NCBI RefSeq assembly: GCF_000007705.1
Contig: NC_005085.1
Coordinates: forward strand, 1,116,001 to 1,180,000
Direction of reading: 5' to 3'
From: Chromobacterium violaceum ATCC 12472
GTDB taxonomy: Bacteria; Pseudomonadota; Gammaproteobacteria; Burkholderiales; Chromobacteriaceae
DNA length: 64,000 nt
Shown here: piece after piece, positions 30,948 to 44,561 of the stretch
Position numbering within the stretch: position 1 is the first letter of the stretch
How the letters are laid out: every line of letters starts with the position of its first letter
The notes under the pieces: model-generated
What the model saw: only the letters and a program-made list of their open reading frames with translations
Told to the model about the DNA's origin: nothing
The model's database searches: none
Position numbers and translations under genes: made by a program

Positions 30948-31920
30948 ATGAGTCTGTTGCAAATCAAAAACCTGTCCGTGGAGTTCGGATCGGAGAAGAA
31001 CCCGTTCCGCGCGGTGGAAGGGCTGGAGCTGAGCGTCGCCCAGGGCGAGATCGTCGGCATCGTCGGCGAGTCCGGCTCCGGCAAGTCGGTGACCATGATG
31101 GCGATGATGGGCCTCTTGGAAGGGCAGGGCCGCATCGTCGCCGACCAACTGACCTTCGACGGCAAGGACCTGCTGACCATCTCGGCGCGCGGCCGCCGCA
31201 AGATCGTCGGCAAGGACATCTCGATGATCTTCCAGGATCCGATGACCGCGCTGAACCCCAGCTACACCGTCGGCTACCAGATCATGGAAGTGCTGAAGGT
31301 GCACCAGGGCTTGCGCGGCGCGGCGCTGAAGGCGCGCGCGCTGGAGCTGATGCAACTGGTGGAGATCCCGGCGGCGGCGACGCGGCTGAACGCCTATCCG
31401 CACCAGTTGTCTGGCGGCATGAGCCAGCGCGTCGCCATCGCCATGGCCATCGCCTGCAATCCCAAGCTCTTGATCGCCGACGAGCCGACCACCGCGCTCG
31501 ACGTCACCATCCAGGCCCAGATCATGGAACTGCTGGTGTCTTTGCAGAAGAGCCAGAACATGGCGCTGATCCTGATCACCCACGACCTGGCCGTGGTGGC
31601 CGAGGTCGCGCAGCGGCTGGTGGTGATGTACGCCGGCCAGGTGGCCGAGATGGGCACGGTGCCGGAGATCTTCCGCCATCCCGCTCATCCGTACACCGAG
31701 GCGCTGCTGTCGTCGATTCCCGAGCACAGCAAGGGCGCGCGCCGCCTGGCGACGCTACCCGGCATCGTGCCCGGCCAGTACGACCGGCCGAGCGGCTGCC
31801 TGTTGTCGCCGCGCTGCCCGTACGCGCAGGACAACTGCCGCGGCCAGCGGCCCGGATTGACCGCCCACGAGCATGGCGCGGTGCGTTGCCACTACCCGTT
31901 GCTGGCCAAGGAGAAGCAGC

Positions 31921-31928
<8 letters not shown>
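30948..31928 (+). CDS. dppD: Dipeptide ABC transporter ATPase DppD
   Basis: 326-aa ATP-binding subunit. Walker [11 protein letters not shown]-loop in [19 protein letters not shown] signature [14 protein letters not shown], and Walker [13 protein letters not shown] are all present. The C-terminal oligopeptide-transporter extension contains the conserved Cys pattern [14 protein letters not shown], which in the family can hold an Fe-S cluster. Its stop overlaps the start of dppF by eight bases. Confidence 0.95.
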
Positions 31929-32892
<964 letters not shown>

Positions 32893-32910
32893 GACCAAAT
32901 CGGCACTGGA

Positions 32911-32942
32911 GGCCCGCGGCGCGCGTCGTCGCGGGCCTTTTT
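32911..32942 (+). terminator. Terminator after dppF
   Basis: GGCCCGCG / CGCGGGCC stem around an 11-nt loop, followed by TTTTT. Confidence 0.9.
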
Positions 32943-33003
32943 CATTTCAATGTCCTGAAGCCCGGGCGTACACTGGCTTTCCCACCCCTAGCGGAGACTT
33001 GCC

Positions 33004-33414
33004 ATGCATGTGTATCCGTATCTGAACTTCAACGGCGGCCGCGCCGAGGAGGCGCTGAATTTCTACCGCGAGGCGCTGGACGGCGAAATCGCCATGCTGA
33101 TGCGCTACGCCGACGCGCCCAAGGACATGCCGCCGATGGGCGACATCGACCCAAGCTGGGTGATGCACGCCAGGCTGACGTTCGGCGCCAATGTGCTGAT
33201 GATTTCCGACACCGACCGGCCGATGGCATCCGGCCAGCAGATCACCCTGTCCATCAACCTGGAGGGCGACACCGCCGCGGCGGAAAGGGTTTTCGCCGCC
33301 TTGAGCAAGGGCGGCCAGGTGACGGTGCCGCTGGGCAAAACATTCTGGAACGCGCTTTTTGGCTGTTTTAGTGATAAATTCGGCGTCAACTGGATGGTCA
33401 ATTGTCAATTATGA
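33004..33414 (+). CDS. VOC-fold (PhnB/glyoxalase-like) protein
   Basis: 136 aa. N-terminal MHVYPYLNFNGGRAEEALNFYREALDGEI is the typical PhnB/YjdN-type start of the vicinal-oxygen-chelate fold. The C-terminal FWNALFGCFSDKFGVNWMVNC is the standard end. Such proteins are often called 3-demethylubiquinone methyltransferase or glyoxalase, but their true role is mostly unknown. It stands alone between dppF and coaD. Confidence 0.85.
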   Translation: MHVYPYLNFNGGRAEEALNFYREALDGEIAMLMRYADAPKDMPPMGDIDPSWVMHARLTFGANVLMISDTDRPMASGQQITLSINLEGDTAAAERVFAALSKGGQVTVPLGKTFWNALFGCFSDKFGVNWMVNCQL

Positions 33415-33542
33415 CCTTTTCTTGACGGCCTTCCCGGCGCGGCTGTTTTTTGCCGCGCCGCACAAAAAATCCTTTACCACCCCTCTCAACGCAAGATACA
33501 TTCGGCATGGAGCACACAATCAAAGCCAAAGGAAAACGCCAA

Positions 33543-34037
33543 TTGAAACGAGCCGTCTATGCCGGCAGCTTTGATCCGGTGACCAACGGCCACCTGTGGA
33601 TGATACGCGAGGCGGTGGAGCTGTTCGACGAGCTGATCGTCGCGGTGGGCGTCAATCCGGACAAGCATTGCACTTTCAGCGTCGACGAGCGGGTCGCGCT
33701 GCTGCGCGAAGTGACTTCGGGCTTCAGCAAGCTGCGGGTCGACGTCTTCGAGAATCAGTTCCTGGTGAATTACGCGCAGAGCGTCGGCGCCAACTACATC
33801 GTGCGCGGCATCCGCACCGCCAGCGACTACGAGTACGAGCGCACGATGCGCTACATCAATTCCGACCTGCATCCGGACATCACCACGCTGTTCCTGCTGC
33901 CGCCGCGCGAATACGCGGAGGTGTCGTCGACCATGGTCAAGGGCCTGATCGGCCCGCGCGGCTGGGAAGGCGTGATCCGCCAGTATCTGCCGGAGCCGGT
34001 GTACCGCAAGATGCTGTCGATGTACTCCGAGCAATAG
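33543..34037 (+). CDS. coaD: Phosphopantetheine adenylyltransferase
   Basis: Makes dephospho-CoA from 4'-phosphopantetheine and ATP, the penultimate step of CoA synthesis. The nucleotidyltransferase fold shows the (T)NGH motif TNGH at 14-17 of the chosen protein and [11 protein letters not shown] near the end. I chose a TTG start at 33543: the protein then begins (M)[16 protein letters not shown] like relatives, and AAAGGA sits about 9 bases upstream. An in-frame ATG at 33507 would add 12 residues ([12 protein letters not shown]) and has no good ribosome site. 164 aa in the TTG form. Confidence 0.9.
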   Translation: MKRAVYAGSFDPVTNGHLWMIREAVELFDELIVAVGVNPDKHCTFSVDERVALLREVTSGFSKLRVDVFENQFLVNYAQSVGANYIVRGIRTASDYEYERTMRYINSDLHPDITTLFLLPPREYAEVSSTMVKGLIGPRGWEGVIRQYLPEPVYRKMLSMYSEQ

Positions 34038-34067
34038 CGCCTTATAATGCCGGTTTGAACACCGTGC

Positions 34068-34097
34068 CGCGCCAGCCCAGGCTGGCGCGTTTGTTTT
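34068..34097 (+). terminator. Terminator after coaD
   Basis: CGCGCCAGC / GCTGGCGCG stem with a 4-nt loop, then TTTGTTTT. It lies just before the rRNA methyltransferase gene. Confidence 0.85.
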
Positions 34098-34117
34098 GCA
34101 GCAATCGAGGATACGCC

Positions 34118-35062
34118 ATGCAGGACGTCAGCGCCTTCGCCAACCGTCTGGCCAAGAACTACAAGCATTACGCCAAATGGGCGCGCCGCCAGGGGCTGGA
34201 CGCCTGGCGCGTCTACGACAAGGACGTCCCGCAGTTCCCGTTCGCGGTGGACATCTATGGCTCGCGCGTCCATCTGCAGGAATACGATACCGGCTGGGAG
34301 ATGGACGACGACGCCTACCGCGCGTGGATAGACGCCGTGGTCGCCGCCATCGCGCAGGTGGCGGGCATTCCGGCCGCCGCGGTCACGCTGAAAAACCGCC
34401 GCCGGCAGAAGGGCGTCAGCCAGTACGAGAAGGTGGGCGCGGAAGGCGAGGACTTCATCGTCGAGGAGTTCGGCCAGCGCTTCATCGTCAATCTGGACCA
34501 GTACCTGGATACCGGCCTGTTCCTCGACCACCGCAATACCCGCCAGCGCGTGCGCGAGGAGGCGGCCGGCAAGCGTTTCCTCAATCTGTTCGCCTATACC
34601 GGCAGCTTCACCGTCTATGCCGGCGCCGGCGGCGCGCTCAGTTCGGAGACGGTGGACATGTCCAATACCTATCAGGACTGGTCGCGCCGCAATTTCGAGC
34701 TGAACGGGCTGGATCTGGGCAAGCACCAGCTGGTGCGCGCCGATGTGTTCCAGTATCTGGAAGAGGCGGTGGACGCGGGCAAGCAGTTCGATCTGATCGT
34801 GATGGATCCGCCCACTTTCTCCAATTCCAAGAAAATGCGCGACATCCTCGACGTGCAGCGCGATCACGTCTGGCTGATCGACTATGCGATGGCGCTGCTG
34901 GCGCCGGGCGGCTGGCTGTACTTTTCCAACAATCTGCGCACCTTCCAGCTGGACGAGCGTCTGCATCAGGATTACCGGATACGCGACATCAGCGCGCAGT
35001 CGGTGCCGGAAGACTTTCGCAATCGCAAGATCCACCAGTGCTGGCGGATAGATCGGGTTTGA
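34118..35062 (+). CDS. Class I SAM-dependent rRNA methyltransferase, free-standing RlmK type
   Basis: 314 aa. It aligns by eye with the C-terminal (RlmK, m7G2069) half of the fused E. coli RlmKL protein. Shared blocks are NRLAKNYKHYAKWARRQGLDAWRVYDKDVP, LKNRRRQKGVSQYEKVG, the SAM site FLNLFAYTGSFTVYAG, and VMDPPTFSNSKKMRDILDVQRDH. The N-terminal THUMP/RlmL half is absent. It probably makes m7G2069 in 23S rRNA. The start ATG follows GAGG. It is transcribed between a coaD terminator and gltS. Confidence 0.85.
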   Translation: MQDVSAFANRLAKNYKHYAKWARRQGLDAWRVYDKDVPQFPFAVDIYGSRVHLQEYDTGWEMDDDAYRAWIDAVVAAIAQVAGIPAAAVTLKNRRRQKGVSQYEKVGAEGEDFIVEEFGQRFIVNLDQYLDTGLFLDHRNTRQRVREEAAGKRFLNLFAYTGSFTVYAGAGGALSSETVDMSNTYQDWSRRNFELNGLDLGKHQLVRADVFQYLEEAVDAGKQFDLIVMDPPTFSNSKKMRDILDVQRDHVWLIDYAMALLAPGGWLYFSNNLRTFQLDERLHQDYRIRDISAQSVPEDFRNRKIHQCWRIDRV

Positions 35063-35295
35063 TCCGTCATCCTGTTGATTGTAAATAGTTTTTACTCGAA
35101 CTTTCCTCCGTTTCTCCGCTCCCATCACCCAGCGCGTTTCCGCATGGAGCCGCCGACCAGCCAGCCGGCGGCCATGGCGCCGCCTCGCCGCGCAAGCGGC
35201 GGGATGTGGAGCGCCTCCATGCCTTCCTGCCTCATCGGTTTGCCTGCGTCGCGCAGCGGGCGCGTTTTCGCTCGAAAACGACAATAGGAGAACCG

Positions 35296-36498
35296 ATGAT
35301 CCAACTCGATTTCTACGGCACGCTGGTGGCCGCCTCGCTGGTCCTGCTGCTGGGCCGCAAGTTGGTCGCCCATACCGGCGCGCTGTGCACCTACAACATT
35401 CCCGAGCCGGTGGCCGGCGGCCTGGTGGTGGCCGCCGTTCTGCTGGCGTGGCGCCAGTTTTCCGGCGTGGAAGTCCGTTTCGACGCCTCATTGCAAACCC
35501 CGCTGATGCTGGCCTTCTTCGCCGCCATCGGCCTCAATGCCAACCTCGCCAGCCTGAAACACGGCGGCAAAACGGTGGGCGTCTTTCTCGGCGTGGTGGT
35601 CGGCCTGTTGCTGGTGCAGAACACCCTGGGCGTGGCTGTGGCCAGCGCGCTGGGCCTGGATCCGCTGATGGGACTGCTGGCTGGCTCCATCACCTTGTCC
35701 GGCGGCCACGGCACCGGCGCAGCGTGGAGCGGCACCTTCGCCGACAAGTATGGCCTGGCCTCGGCCGCGGAACTGGCGATGGCGTGCGCGACTTTCGGCC
35801 TGGTATTGGGCGGGCTGATCGGCGGCCCGGTGGCGCGCTTCCTGGTCAAGCGGGTGAAGGCGCCGGGCGCGGAGCACAACGCCGACCAGCCGCCGCAGGG
35901 GTTCGAGCAACCGGACGCGCAGCGGCTGATCACGCCGCACTCCTTCATCGAAACGCTGGCCTTGATCGCCGTCTGCTTGCTGGGCGGCACCTTCATCGCT
36001 TCGCTGCTGAAAGGCACGGCGTTCGAACTGCCGACTTTCGTCTGCGTGCTATTTGTCGGCGTGCTGATCAGCAATGGCCTGGCCGCGTTGGGCTGGTACC
36101 GGATCTTCGAGCGCGAGGTGTCGGTGGTGGGGAACGTCAGCCTGTCGCTGTTCCTGGCGCTGGCGCTGATGTCGCTGCGGCTGTGGGATCTGGCCGCGTT
36201 GGCGTTGCCCATCTTCGCGCTGCTGTTGTTGCAGACGCTGGCGATGGCGCTGTACGCGGTGTTCGTCACTTTCCGCGTGATGGGCCGCAACTACGACGCC
36301 GCGGTGCTGGCCGCCGGCCACTGCGGTTTCGGCCTGGGCGCCACGCCCACCGCCATCGCCAATATGCAGGCGGTGACCGAACGCTTCGGCCCATCGCATC
36401 TGGCCTTCCTGGTGGTGCCCATGGTGGGGGCGTTCTTCATCGACATCGTCAACGCCATCGTGATCAAGCTGTATCTGGCTCTGCCGTTCATCGGCTAG
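35296..36498 (+). CDS. gltS: Sodium/glutamate symporter
   Basis: 400-aa polytopic membrane protein with about ten or more hydrophobic segments in two halves. The segments GGLVVAAVLLAWRQFSG, GSITLSGGHGTGAAW and GHCGFGLGATPTAIANMQAV are characteristic re-entrant loop and repeat motifs of GltS. It imports glutamate with Na+. The ribosome site TAGGAG precedes ATG 35296. The 233-bp gap in front of it has no other clear gene. Confidence 0.93.
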   Translation: MIQLDFYGTLVAASLVLLLGRKLVAHTGALCTYNIPEPVAGGLVVAAVLLAWRQFSGVEVRFDASLQTPLMLAFFAAIGLNANLASLKHGGKTVGVFLGVVVGLLLVQNTLGVAVASALGLDPLMGLLAGSITLSGGHGTGAAWSGTFADKYGLASAAELAMACATFGLVLGGLIGGPVARFLVKRVKAPGAEHNADQPPQGFEQPDAQRLITPHSFIETLALIAVCLLGGTFIASLLKGTAFELPTFVCVLFVGVLISNGLAALGWYRIFEREVSVVGNVSLSLFLALALMSLRLWDLAALALPIFALLLLQTLAMALYAVFVTFRVMGRNYDAAVLAAGHCGFGLGATPTAIANMQAVTERFGPSHLAFLVVPMVGAFFIDIVNAIVIKLYLALPFIG

Positions 36499-36624
36499 CC
36501 GACTATCGGCAGGATTGAAAAATACAACCGGGATCATGCCTTGCAATGACTCCGGCCCGCTCATATCTTGGACTCAGACGGCCCGCGCCTGGCGGGCCTA
36601 ACGATTCATAGAAAGAGAGCCGCC

Positions 36625-36987
36625 ATGTCCTATGTCAACCTCACCGCCGACAACTTCAATGCCAATATGAAGGAAGAAGGGCTGGTCATCCTGGATTTCT
36701 GGGCGCCCTGGTGCGGCCCGTGCAAGATGTTTGGCCCGGTGTTCGAGGCCGCCTCTGAAAAACACGCGGACATCGTGTTCGGCAAGATCAATACCGAAGA
36801 CGAGCGCGACCTGGCCGCCCACTTCAACATCCGCTCCATTCCGACGCTGATCGCGGTCAAGGATGGCGTCATGGTGTTCAATCAGGCCGGTGCCATGATG
36901 GCCGGCCAGTTCGAGCAACTGATTCAAAGCTTGCGCGATCTGGACATGGACAAGGTGCGGGCGGACATCGCCAGCCAGCAGGAATGA
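36625..36987 (+). CDS. Thioredoxin
   Basis: 120-aa single-domain thioredoxin with WCGPC (Cys30, Cys33) and the cis-Pro in RSIPTLIAVKDG. It has no signal peptide, so it is cytoplasmic. It reduces disulfides in target proteins. It is probably not the main thioredoxin (TrxA) in view of its slightly longer C-terminus (DKVRADIASQQE); the exact role is open. GAGAG precedes the start. Confidence 0.92.
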   Translation: MSYVNLTADNFNANMKEEGLVILDFWAPWCGPCKMFGPVFEAASEKHADIVFGKINTEDERDLAAHFNIRSIPTLIAVKDGVMVFNQAGAMMAGQFEQLIQSLRDLDMDKVRADIASQQE

Positions 36988-37024
36988 CAGGGCGGGGGCA
37001 TCCGCCTTCGCAATGTGAGACGAT

Positions 37025-37050
37025 AGGGCAATGCATGGGCGCATTGCCCT
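37025..37050 (+). terminator. Hairpin after thioredoxin gene
   Basis: AGGGCAATGC / GCATTGCCCT, 10-bp perfect stem, followed by ATTCTTAT. It is a weak terminator candidate. Confidence 0.55.
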
Positions 37051-37104
37051 ATTCTTATATCAAGCAAGCGCCGAGCTATGGGCTGGCTCGGCAGGGAGAA
37101 CGCC

Positions 37105-37656
37105 ATGAAACGCTGGGGAGCCATGTTGATGCTGTGGGGGCAGGCCGCGCTGGCCGCGTGTCCGGCCCTGTTGAACCACTCCGTGCCGGGGCTGATGGGC
37201 GGGCAGATCAATCTGTGCCAGTACGCCGACCGGCCGCTGCTGGTGGTGAACACCGCCAGCCATTGCGGCTTCACGCCGCAGTTCACGCAACTGGAGTCGC
37301 TATACAAGCAGTATGGTCCGCGCGGGTTGATGGTGATCGGCTTTCCCAGCAATGATTTCTTCCAGGAGCTGGACAAGCCTAGCGAGATCGGCGCCTTCTG
37401 CCAGGCCAATTACGGCGTGACCTTTCCGATGGCGGGCAAGGGGCATGTTCGAGGCGCCGATGCCCAGCCTTTGTTCAAGGATCTGATCGCCGCCACCGAC
37501 GACGCGCCGTCGTGGAACTTCCACAAGTACCTGATCCTGCCCGGCGCCAGCAAGGTGATCAGCATCGGCACCCGCACCAAGCCGGATGCGCCGGAGGTGG
37601 TCAACGCCTTCCTGCCTTACTTGCAGCCGGAAACCCAGGCTGCGGCCAAGCCCTGA
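37105..37656 (+). CDS. Secreted glutathione peroxidase-like protein
   Basis: 183 aa. A signal peptide ends near residue 18. The peroxidase core is clear: LLVVNTASHCGFTPQFTQLESLY with the reactive Cys54 (Cys form, not selenocysteine), then VIGFPSNDFFQELDKPSEIGAFC and WNFHKYL. It reduces peroxides, most likely with thioredoxin, since bacterial Cys-type enzymes usually use that. Periplasmic location is inferred from the signal peptide. GGGAG precedes ATG 37105. Confidence 0.9.
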   Translation: MKRWGAMLMLWGQAALAACPALLNHSVPGLMGGQINLCQYADRPLLVVNTASHCGFTPQFTQLESLYKQYGPRGLMVIGFPSNDFFQELDKPSEIGAFCQANYGVTFPMAGKGHVRGADAQPLFKDLIAATDDAPSWNFHKYLILPGASKVISIGTRTKPDAPEVVNAFLPYLQPETQAAAKP

Positions 37657-37678
37657 GCGTATTTCACCCGCTGTTCGA

Positions 37679-37707
37679 ACGCCGCCCTGAGGCGGCGTTT
37701 TGCGTTT
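37679..37707 (+). terminator. Terminator after glutathione peroxidase gene
   Basis: ACGCCGCC / GGCGGCGT around CTGA, then TTTGCGTTTT. Confidence 0.85.
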
Positions 37708-37795
37708 TGATGAAAACTTCCATGCCTTCAATCATTGCAAATCAATGACTTGTGGCAAAGTGGCGAAGAAAGTTCATTTTTTCTCGCAAAAGGTG

Positions 37796-37824
37796 TTGAC
37801 GGGTTTGGGGTCGGGGCGTATAGT
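37796..37824 (+). promoter_or_regulatory. rRNA operon promoter
   Basis: TTGACG (-35), 17-bp spacer, TATAGT (-10), directly after an AT-rich stretch that can act as UP element. A GC-rich discriminator (TCGCCTCCTC) follows. The T-G-A-C-G box and short leader fit a strong growth-regulated promoter. Confidence 0.9.
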
Positions 37825-37900
37825 TCGCCTCCTCAGCTGACGCAGCGAACGAAACAGCGGAAACGAAACGGTTCCGCAGCGACGACGCAGCGACCGGCAC

Positions 37901-37912
37901 TGCTCTTTAACA
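37901..37912 (+). promoter_or_regulatory. boxA antitermination site (leader)
   Basis: TGCTCTTTAACA matches the boxA element that recruits the Nus complex to prevent premature termination in rRNA operons. Confidence 0.88.
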
Positions 37913-37917
37913 GAATG

Positions 37918-37944
37918 AATAACCGATAGGTGTAAGTGCTTGGC
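37918..37944 (+). other. 5' arm of 16S processing stem
   Basis: Bases in 37918-37944 (AATAACCGATAGG ... AGTGCTTGGC) pair with 39579-39606 behind 16S. Such a stem is the usual RNase III substrate. Confidence 0.75.
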
Positions 37945-38026
37945 GAAAGCCGAATACTTGCACTGCAAGAGATAGGAAATACCAGTTATTTCTTTGAACT
38001 TGCGTGCCAGAAATTGCTAAGAGATT

Positions 38027-39565
<1,539 letters not shown>

Positions 39566-39578
39566 GAGACTGGCGATT

Positions 39579-39606
39579 GCCAAGTACTTACAGCCTATCG
39601 GTTATT
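39579..39606 (+). other. 3' arm of 16S processing stem
   Basis: GCCAAGTACTTACAGCCTAT and following bases are complementary to the leader arm at 37918-37944. Only a few bases are unpaired. Confidence 0.75.
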
Positions 39607-39619
39607 CAAGTTAAGGGCA

Positions 39620-39721
39620 TTTTCGATGAAAATCTGCGCAGCTCTGCGTTGAAAGCCTCCTCGTGTACTCGATGTACACGTCGTCAGCTTTCGCCTGGAT
39701 CTGCTTGATTTTGATCGAAAA
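39620..39721. repeat. Palindromic MITE-like element, 16S-tRNA-Ile spacer
   Basis: 102 bp. Terminal repeats TTTTCGATGAAAATC and GATTTTGATCGAAAA (14 of 15 positions complementary). The middle holds CGTGTACTCGATGTACACG, so the transcript would fold into a long imperfect hairpin. It is not part of the 16S processing stem, which lies just before it. Confidence 0.65.
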
Positions 39722-39745
39722 GGATGTGGTATCAAACGACTACTG

Positions 39746-39822
39746 GGTTTGTAGCTCAGCTGGTTAGAGCACTGTGTTGATAACGCAGGGGTCGTAGGTT
39801 CGAGTCCTACCAGACCCACCAG
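39746..39822 (+). tRNA. tRNA-Ile (anticodon GAT)
   Basis: 77 nt with encoded CCA. Acceptor GGGTTTG pairs with CAGACCC. The D arm GCTCAGCTGGTTAGAGC and T arm GTAGGTTCGAGTCCTAC are standard. The anticodon loop TTGATAA carries GAT. Confidence 0.97.
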
Positions 39823-39826
39823 TATT

Positions 39827-39905
39827 TTTTGGGTCAGGCAAGGCGCGAAGAAGCGAAGTGTGCTCATGCACATGAGCGACTGAGCAACGCAGCATCACCC
39901 AAAAA
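39827..39905. repeat. Palindromic MITE-like element, tRNA-Ile / tRNA-Ala spacer
   Basis: 79 bp with perfect 9-bp terminal repeats TTTTTGGGT / ACCCAAAAA. A central dyad GCTCATG-CA-CATGAGC and flanking GCGAAG..GCGA bases complete the palindromic layout. It fills almost the entire gap between the two tRNAs. Confidence 0.65.
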
Positions 39906-39907
39906 GA

Positions 39908-39983
39908 GGGGGATTAGCTCAGTTGGGAGAGCACCTGCTTTGCAAGCAGGGGGTCGTCGGTTCGATCCCGTCATCCTCCACCA
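39908..39983 (+). tRNA. tRNA-Ala (anticodon TGC)
   Basis: 76 nt with encoded CCA. Acceptor GGGGGAT pairs with ATCCTCC. The anticodon loop CTTTGCAAG carries TGC, and the T arm GTCGGTTCGATCCCGTC is standard. Confidence 0.97.
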
Positions 39984-39988
39984 TACGC

Positions 39989-40028
39989 CGCAAACAAAAT
40001 CGAATTGAGAAGTTTGATTTTGTTTGCG
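39989..40028 (+). other. Hairpin in tRNA-Ala / 23S spacer
   Basis: CGCAAACAAAATC / GATTTTGTTTGCG, 13-bp perfect stem with a 14-nt loop, directly after tRNA-Ala. It may be a processing signal. The rest of this spacer (to 40237) holds the second boxA and the 23S stem arm. Confidence 0.6.
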
Positions 40029-40042
40029 TTGTTGAAACGCCC

Positions 40043-40053
40043 GATCTTTAACA
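40043..40053 (+). promoter_or_regulatory. Second boxA, before 23S
   Basis: GATCTTTAACA, the spacer copy of boxA usually found upstream of 23S. Confidence 0.8.
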
Positions 40054-40224
40054 AACTGAAGAAGCCGAATATATAAGACGGCGAGATGAAAGCGTAGAGT
40101 TAACTCTTTACGCGGACAAATCGTCATCTTGGGTATTTGATTGTATCTAAGGCTGCGTCGCCATATCAAAAGGGGCGGTGCAGTCGTCGCACAAACACGC
40201 TCCGTCGTTTTGGTGATTTAGGTT

Positions 40225-40237
40225 ACTGAAATGATAG

Positions 40238-40245
<8 letters not shown>
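40225..40245 (+). other. 5' arm of 23S processing stem
   Basis: ACTGAAATGATAGGGTCAAGC pairs with 43117-43137 at all but two positions. The pairing includes the 23S termini themselves. Confidence 0.8.
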
Positions 40246-43127
<2,882 letters not shown>

Positions 43128-43249
43128 TCATTTGAGTGGCTTGGAGAATCCAAGGCGCGAAGATAGCGTGTGTGCGACACGATCAGATACCGAATATTCA
43201 GAATCAGAGAGGATCTCTGGTTCAGGCTTCTTGAGTTTGACCAGTTTAT

Positions 43250-43365
43250 GTCTGGTGGCCATAGCGAGGTGGTCCCACGCCTTCCCATCCCGAACAGGAC
43301 CGTGAAACGCCTTAGCGCCGATGATAGTGTGGCATTCGCCATGTGAAAGTAGGACACCGCCAGAC
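43250..43365 (+). rRNA. rrf: 5S ribosomal RNA
   Basis: 116 nt. Ends pair (GTCTGGTGGC with GCCAGAC). Contains CCCATCCCGAACAGG and CGCCGATGATAGTGTGG, typical of bacterial 5S. Confidence 0.95.
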
Positions 43366-43379
43366 GCCCCATACGCAGA

Positions 43380-43406
43380 ACCCCAGCTCAGACGAGCTGG
43401 GCTTTG
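43380..43406 (+). terminator. Terminator of the rRNA operon
   Basis: CCCAGCTC / GAGCTGGG around AGAC, then CTTTG. The T run is short. Confidence 0.75.
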
Positions 43407-43554
43407 CGCATTCCGGCGCAGGACATTGCGCCGCGCCAATCCTGCCCCGACCGGTCACCGGCGGGGCTTGGCCGTTTCCTGGCTGCATCGGCAATCATTG
43501 ACGCCGACCTGCCTCGCTCACACAATCAGCCATTCACATTTCAAGGAAGCTTTG

Positions 43555-44445
43555 ATGGCTCCTCGCAGCAGCAAGCCGGCGCGGCGGATAGAGGCGGGCG
43601 GCCGCAGCCTGTTCATCCACAGCCAGCCGCGCCACTCCCTGCACGATCTCTATCACTACTGCATGACCATCAGTTGGCCGCAGTTCTATTTGTTCATCGC
43701 GATGTCCTTCATCGCATTGAATCTGTTGTTTGCCGGTCTCTATCAACTCCAGCCTGGCGGCATCGCCAACCAGTTTCCGCAAGGGTTCCTCGGCGCCTTT
43801 TTTTTCAGCGTCGAAACGCTGGCCACTGTCGGATACGGCGACATGCATCCGCAGACGCTGTATACCCATTGGATCTCGATGCTGGAAATCTTCATCGGCA
43901 TGATGAGCATCGCGTTGATCACCGGCGTGACCTTTGCCCGTTTTTCGCGGCCCAGGGCGCGCATCGTGTTTACCGGCAACCCGGTGGTCAGGCCATTGAA
44001 TGGCGAGCAGGTGTTGATGCTGAGGGCAGCCAATGCCAGAAACAATGTAATCATCGATGCCAGCGCCCGCCTGAGGTTGCTGCAGCATGAGGTGACCGCT
44101 GAAGGGACGGCATTCCGCAAACTGTATGATCTGGCGCTGGTGCGCGACCAGCATCCGATGTTCGTGCTGGGCTGGACGCTGGTGCACAAAATAGACGAGG
44201 GCAGTCCCTTGTACCAGCGCGATGCGGCGTCCTTGGCCGTGGCCAGGGCGCAGCTGATCCTGTCCATCAACGGCATTGACGAAACCACCATCCAGCCCAT
44301 GGTGGCGCGGCATACCTTCTCGCATCAGGATATCCGCTGGAATCATGCTTTCGCCGACCTGATCTACACCGATGAGGATGAAAACGATCATGTCGACTAT
44401 CAGCGACTGCAGGAAGTGAGTCCATTGCCGCCAAAAGAGGAGTAA
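43555..44445 (+). CDS. Inward-rectifier-type K+ channel (KirBac-like)
   Basis: 296 aa. TM1 (about 43-62), pore helix and filter TVGYGD at 91-96, TM2 (about 105-127), then a C-terminal immunoglobulin-like cytoplasmic domain (PRARIVFTGNPVVRPLNGEQVLMLRAANARNN) typical of bacterial Kir channels. It conducts K+ in the inner membrane. The start ATG has CAAGGAAG upstream. It stands between the rRNA operon and an oppositely oriented histidine kinase. Confidence 0.92.
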   Translation: MAPRSSKPARRIEAGGRSLFIHSQPRHSLHDLYHYCMTISWPQFYLFIAMSFIALNLLFAGLYQLQPGGIANQFPQGFLGAFFFSVETLATVGYGDMHPQTLYTHWISMLEIFIGMMSIALITGVTFARFSRPRARIVFTGNPVVRPLNGEQVLMLRAANARNNVIIDASARLRLLQHEVTAEGTAFRKLYDLALVRDQHPMFVLGWTLVHKIDEGSPLYQRDAASLAVARAQLILSINGIDETTIQPMVARHTFSHQDIRWNHAFADLIYTDEDENDHVDYQRLQEVSPLPPKEE

Positions 44446-44561
44446 ATGGCGATTGCCTGCTCATAAGCCGATACTCTGCGGCAAGAAGGCACACTCATGT
44501 CGATGGCATGGAGTGGCCATGGCGATCTGCCACTTGTCCCGCTCTGCTGGGGGTATCGAAA

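Larger units (their letters stand above)
37657..38026 (+). other. Leader region before 16S rRNA
   Basis: 370 bp without a protein gene. It holds the terminator of the upstream gene, an AT-rich UP-like stretch, the rRNA promoter, a GC-rich leader, boxA and the 5' arm of the 16S processing stem. Confidence 0.85.

Noticed and set aside
33435-33460. Hairpin upstream of coaD as a terminator or riboswitch
   Set aside because: CGGCGCGGC / GCCGCGCCG form a stem, but the T run is in the loop and no known riboswitch core is visible.
34053-34058. TATAAT behind coaD as a promoter for the rRNA methyltransferase gene
   Set aside because: There is no -35 at usual spacing, and a terminator lies between it and the gene.
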